In this document: piece after piece, positions 62,144 through 64,000 of the stretch
How positions within the stretch are numbered: the first letter of the stretch is position 1
Layout: the number at the start of each line of letters is the position of its first letter
Assembly: GCA_011009095.1 (NCBI GenBank)
Contig: VTPC01091272.1
Location: 642,741-706,740 of the forward strand
Direction: 5' to 3'
Source of the DNA: Ignelater luminosus
Taxonomy: Eukaryota > Arthropoda > Insecta > Coleoptera > Elateridae
Length of the DNA stretch: 64,000 bases
Translations under genes and position numbers: made by a program
The notes under the pieces: model-generated
Seen by the model: the letters and a program-made list of their open reading frames with translations, nothing else
Told to the model about the DNA's origin: nothing
Databases searched by the model: none

Positions 62144-63080
62144 CCTTTGTCGAACTTTATTTTCGAAATGATAATATCAACACTTTGCCATGTTTATTTA
62201 TTTCTTGACCGTCGAATCGTGCTAATGTAACACCGTAACTCATTCACTTGTTGAATGCTGAACAATTTTATCACCTACGTACATTTTAAAATGCTCCGAT
62301 TGCAATGTTTTTTTCAGTGTTGAATTGAATAGTATTAGCCATCTTAAGTGAGTTTAGTGGTTATCATTCTTGTTTGATTGCTGTAAGATTCTCTTACTAA
62401 ATTAAATTGTTGGTTTGATTGCTCACGATTCGAACCGCCCACACTAGAACAGAGCAATAACCGAGGTGTGTGGACATTGCTGATTTAGTTGTTATTTATT
62501 TCAGTGTCAATTACTTTTGTAATACCTTCAGTGCATGTTTTTCGGGGAATTGAATGGACGTGATTACGTACATTTAAAACCTTGTTTAGCTATTTTATTG
62601 ACTTTTATTAGATATTAGATCATTCAAATATCCTGCGCTTGCAACGCTACAGGGCTACAGTTTAAAGTGATACTCCCTTTAGGACTCACAAATTCTTTCA
62701 AATAACTAATACCATTTTCTTGCAACCAACGCAACGGTTTGAAAAGAAAGATTGCAATAAAAGCACAGCACAAAATTTCATTCAGACAAATATGGCAAGT
62801 GCTAAAATTAATTTTAACAGAAACATACGTATTCAACTGTCACGAAAAAGCCAGGGGCGGGCCCAGAAATATTTCTGACAGAAGGCTCAAGTATTACACC
62901 GGGTGACTAAGGTCATAGGCACGAACTTCTAATTTTTCTGTTTACGAACGGATTTTAATGAAATCTAGAATGTAAATTATAGTTAGTAAATGCAATTCTT
63001 TGAGATGTTAAACGCATTAATATCGCTTCTAGTTTCATCGGAAACGACATCAAGTTTGTTGTTCTGAATATTCTTACATA
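62144..63080. other. Gene-free DNA between transposons
   Basis: No supported gene. A hAT-like terminus at 62852 is listed separately. A TTCGAA-containing T-loop-like string near 62428 does not fold into a tRNA. Confidence 0.5.
62852..62880. mobile_element. hAT-like terminal sequence (solo)
   Basis: CAGGGGCGGGCCCAGAAAT resembles the CAGGGGCGGATCCAG-type ends common among hAT elements. No partner end or 8-bp duplication was identified. Confidence 0.3.
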
Positions 63081-64000
63081 CGAGGGTAAAGTGACAATGA
63101 AAGACAGCGATTTTAAGTTAAAAAGTTAAAAGCGAAGCGCTTCCCAGAAACAAATTTCTTCAAGTTTGGGAGCAGATGGAAGTCTGAGGGTGCCAAATCA
63201 GGAAAATAGGGGGGATGGCCGAGCAAATCGTACTCCAAATCCCGCAGTTTTCCCATTGCCAATGTACCTTTGTGAGCAGGTGCGTTGTCTTGGTGAAATA
63301 TGATTTTTTTCTTCTTCAAGTCAGGCCTCTTCTCGCAAATTTTGGCATCCAGCTGGTCAAGAAGGTTGGAGTAATATTTGCCTGTAATTGTTTTGCCTTT
63401 TTCAAGGTAATCTATTAACAGAATCCCTTTCGCATCCCAAAACACACCGGCCATGACCTTTCAGCAGATACGATCGACTTCGCTTTCTTTGGCGCTGAAC
63501 CACCGGCTTCCACCCACTGCTTCGATTGCTGTTTCGTTTCTGGCGTGTAGTGGTGGACCCATGTCTCATCCATTGTAACAAATCGCCTCACAAAATCGAT
63601 CGGATCTCTATTGAATCGGTCCAAACATTTCTGCGAAACTCGTTTGCGCATTTGCTTGTGATCGGTATTTAGCAGATGCGGCACCCACCTTGCGCAGAGC
63701 TTTCCTATCCCTAATTCTTTGTGCAAGATGTTTCGCACCCTTTCTTCCGATATTCTCACTCACCTTCACACGCCTATCGTCCAGCACGATATCGTGCACC
63801 TTTTGCATGGTTTCCGGTGTGGTTGCGGTTTTTGGCCGTCCTTCACGTGGATCATCTTCGAAGGACGTGTGACCACGTTTAAATTTAGCTGCCCACTTTT
63901 TAACGGTTGACATTGAAGGAGCAAAGTCCCCGTAAACTTTTGTCAATTTAGGATTAATTTCCTTAGGGGTTAATCCATCCAAAACGAAGAATTTTATGAC
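63081..64000 (-). mobile_element. Mariner element, cut by the window edge
   Basis: A TA (63079-63080) followed by CGAGGGTAAAGTGACAATGA marks the 3' terminus of a mariner whose transposase reads leftwards on the minus strand. The opposite end lies beyond 64000. Only about 30 bp separate the terminus from the last recognisable codon, so the C-terminal coding part and most of the 3' UTR have been deleted. Confidence 0.8.
63113..64000 (-). pseudogene. Mariner transposase, frameshifted and partial
   Basis: The frame enters from the window edge (VIKFFVLDGLTPKEI), so the true start lies outside. The HTH region WAAKFKRGHTSFEDDPREGR follows. A frameshift near 63755 moves reading to ISEERVRNILHKELG, CARWVPHLLN and TMDETWVHHYTPETKQQSKQ (first Asp). 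A single-base loss near 63455 shifts it again to VMAGVFWDAKGILLIDYL, FHQDNAPAH (second Asp) and YFPDLAPSDFHL (third Asp). The last two Asp are separated by exactly 34 residues, so this is a D,D34D mariner. After GKRFAFN the C-terminal residues of about 40-50 expected positions are missing. Two frameshifts and the truncation make it inactive. Confidence 0.92.

Noticed and set aside
62400..62470. tRNA-like T-loop string (GGTTCGAATCG on the minus strand)
   Set aside because: No matching acceptor stem, D-arm or anticodon arm at the required spacing.

Overview
The window is eukaryotic, AT-rich and almost gene-free. Its one convincing intact protein-coding gene has a metazoan-style intron acceptor directly upstream. 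The repeats are decayed Tc1/mariner transposons and a scrap of a non-LTR retrotransposon. Together these point to an arthropod, most probably an insect. A beetle or similar holometabolan is only a guess. I see no bacterial operons, rRNA, tRNA or CRISPR array.

Layout. From 1 to about 52.8 kb I find no gene I can support. This stretch holds microsatellites, a Tc1/mariner transposase relic (about 7.4 kb), three degenerate tandem-repeat arrays (17.5-18.5, 24.2-25.5 and 30.5-31.1 kb), a Tc1-like relic (39.1-39.5 kb), a mariner element (43,236-44,575) split by a 190-bp MITE, and a reverse-transcriptase scrap (50.7 kb). It may be intergenic DNA or long 5' introns and cis-regulatory DNA of the gene that follows; the sequence alone does not decide.

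The gene. At 53,094-54,260 (+) a 388-codon open frame encodes a SERTA-domain protein, most likely the orthologue of Drosophila taranis (SERTAD/TRIP-Br family of nuclear cell-cycle and chromatin co-regulators). The whole coding sequence lies in one exon. A splice acceptor sits 33 bases before the ATG, and a TATA-Inr candidate promoter sits about 250 bp upstream. An AU-rich 3' UTR of up to about 2 kb follows, with several poly(A) signals.

The right end (57.2-64.0 kb) is a transposon graveyard. It holds a 999-bp foldback element with arms of about 410 bp around a transposase scrap. Next is a 3.9-kb Tc1-like element whose interior holds a fragment of a multicopy uncharacterised arthropod protein and a complete 1,229-bp mariner relic. 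Then come a possible hAT end and a third mariner that runs off the window. All transposases are visibly broken, so none should be active. The best candidates for something undescribed are the MITE inside the mariner, the foldback element and the degenerate tandem arrays; I found no novel multi-gene system.
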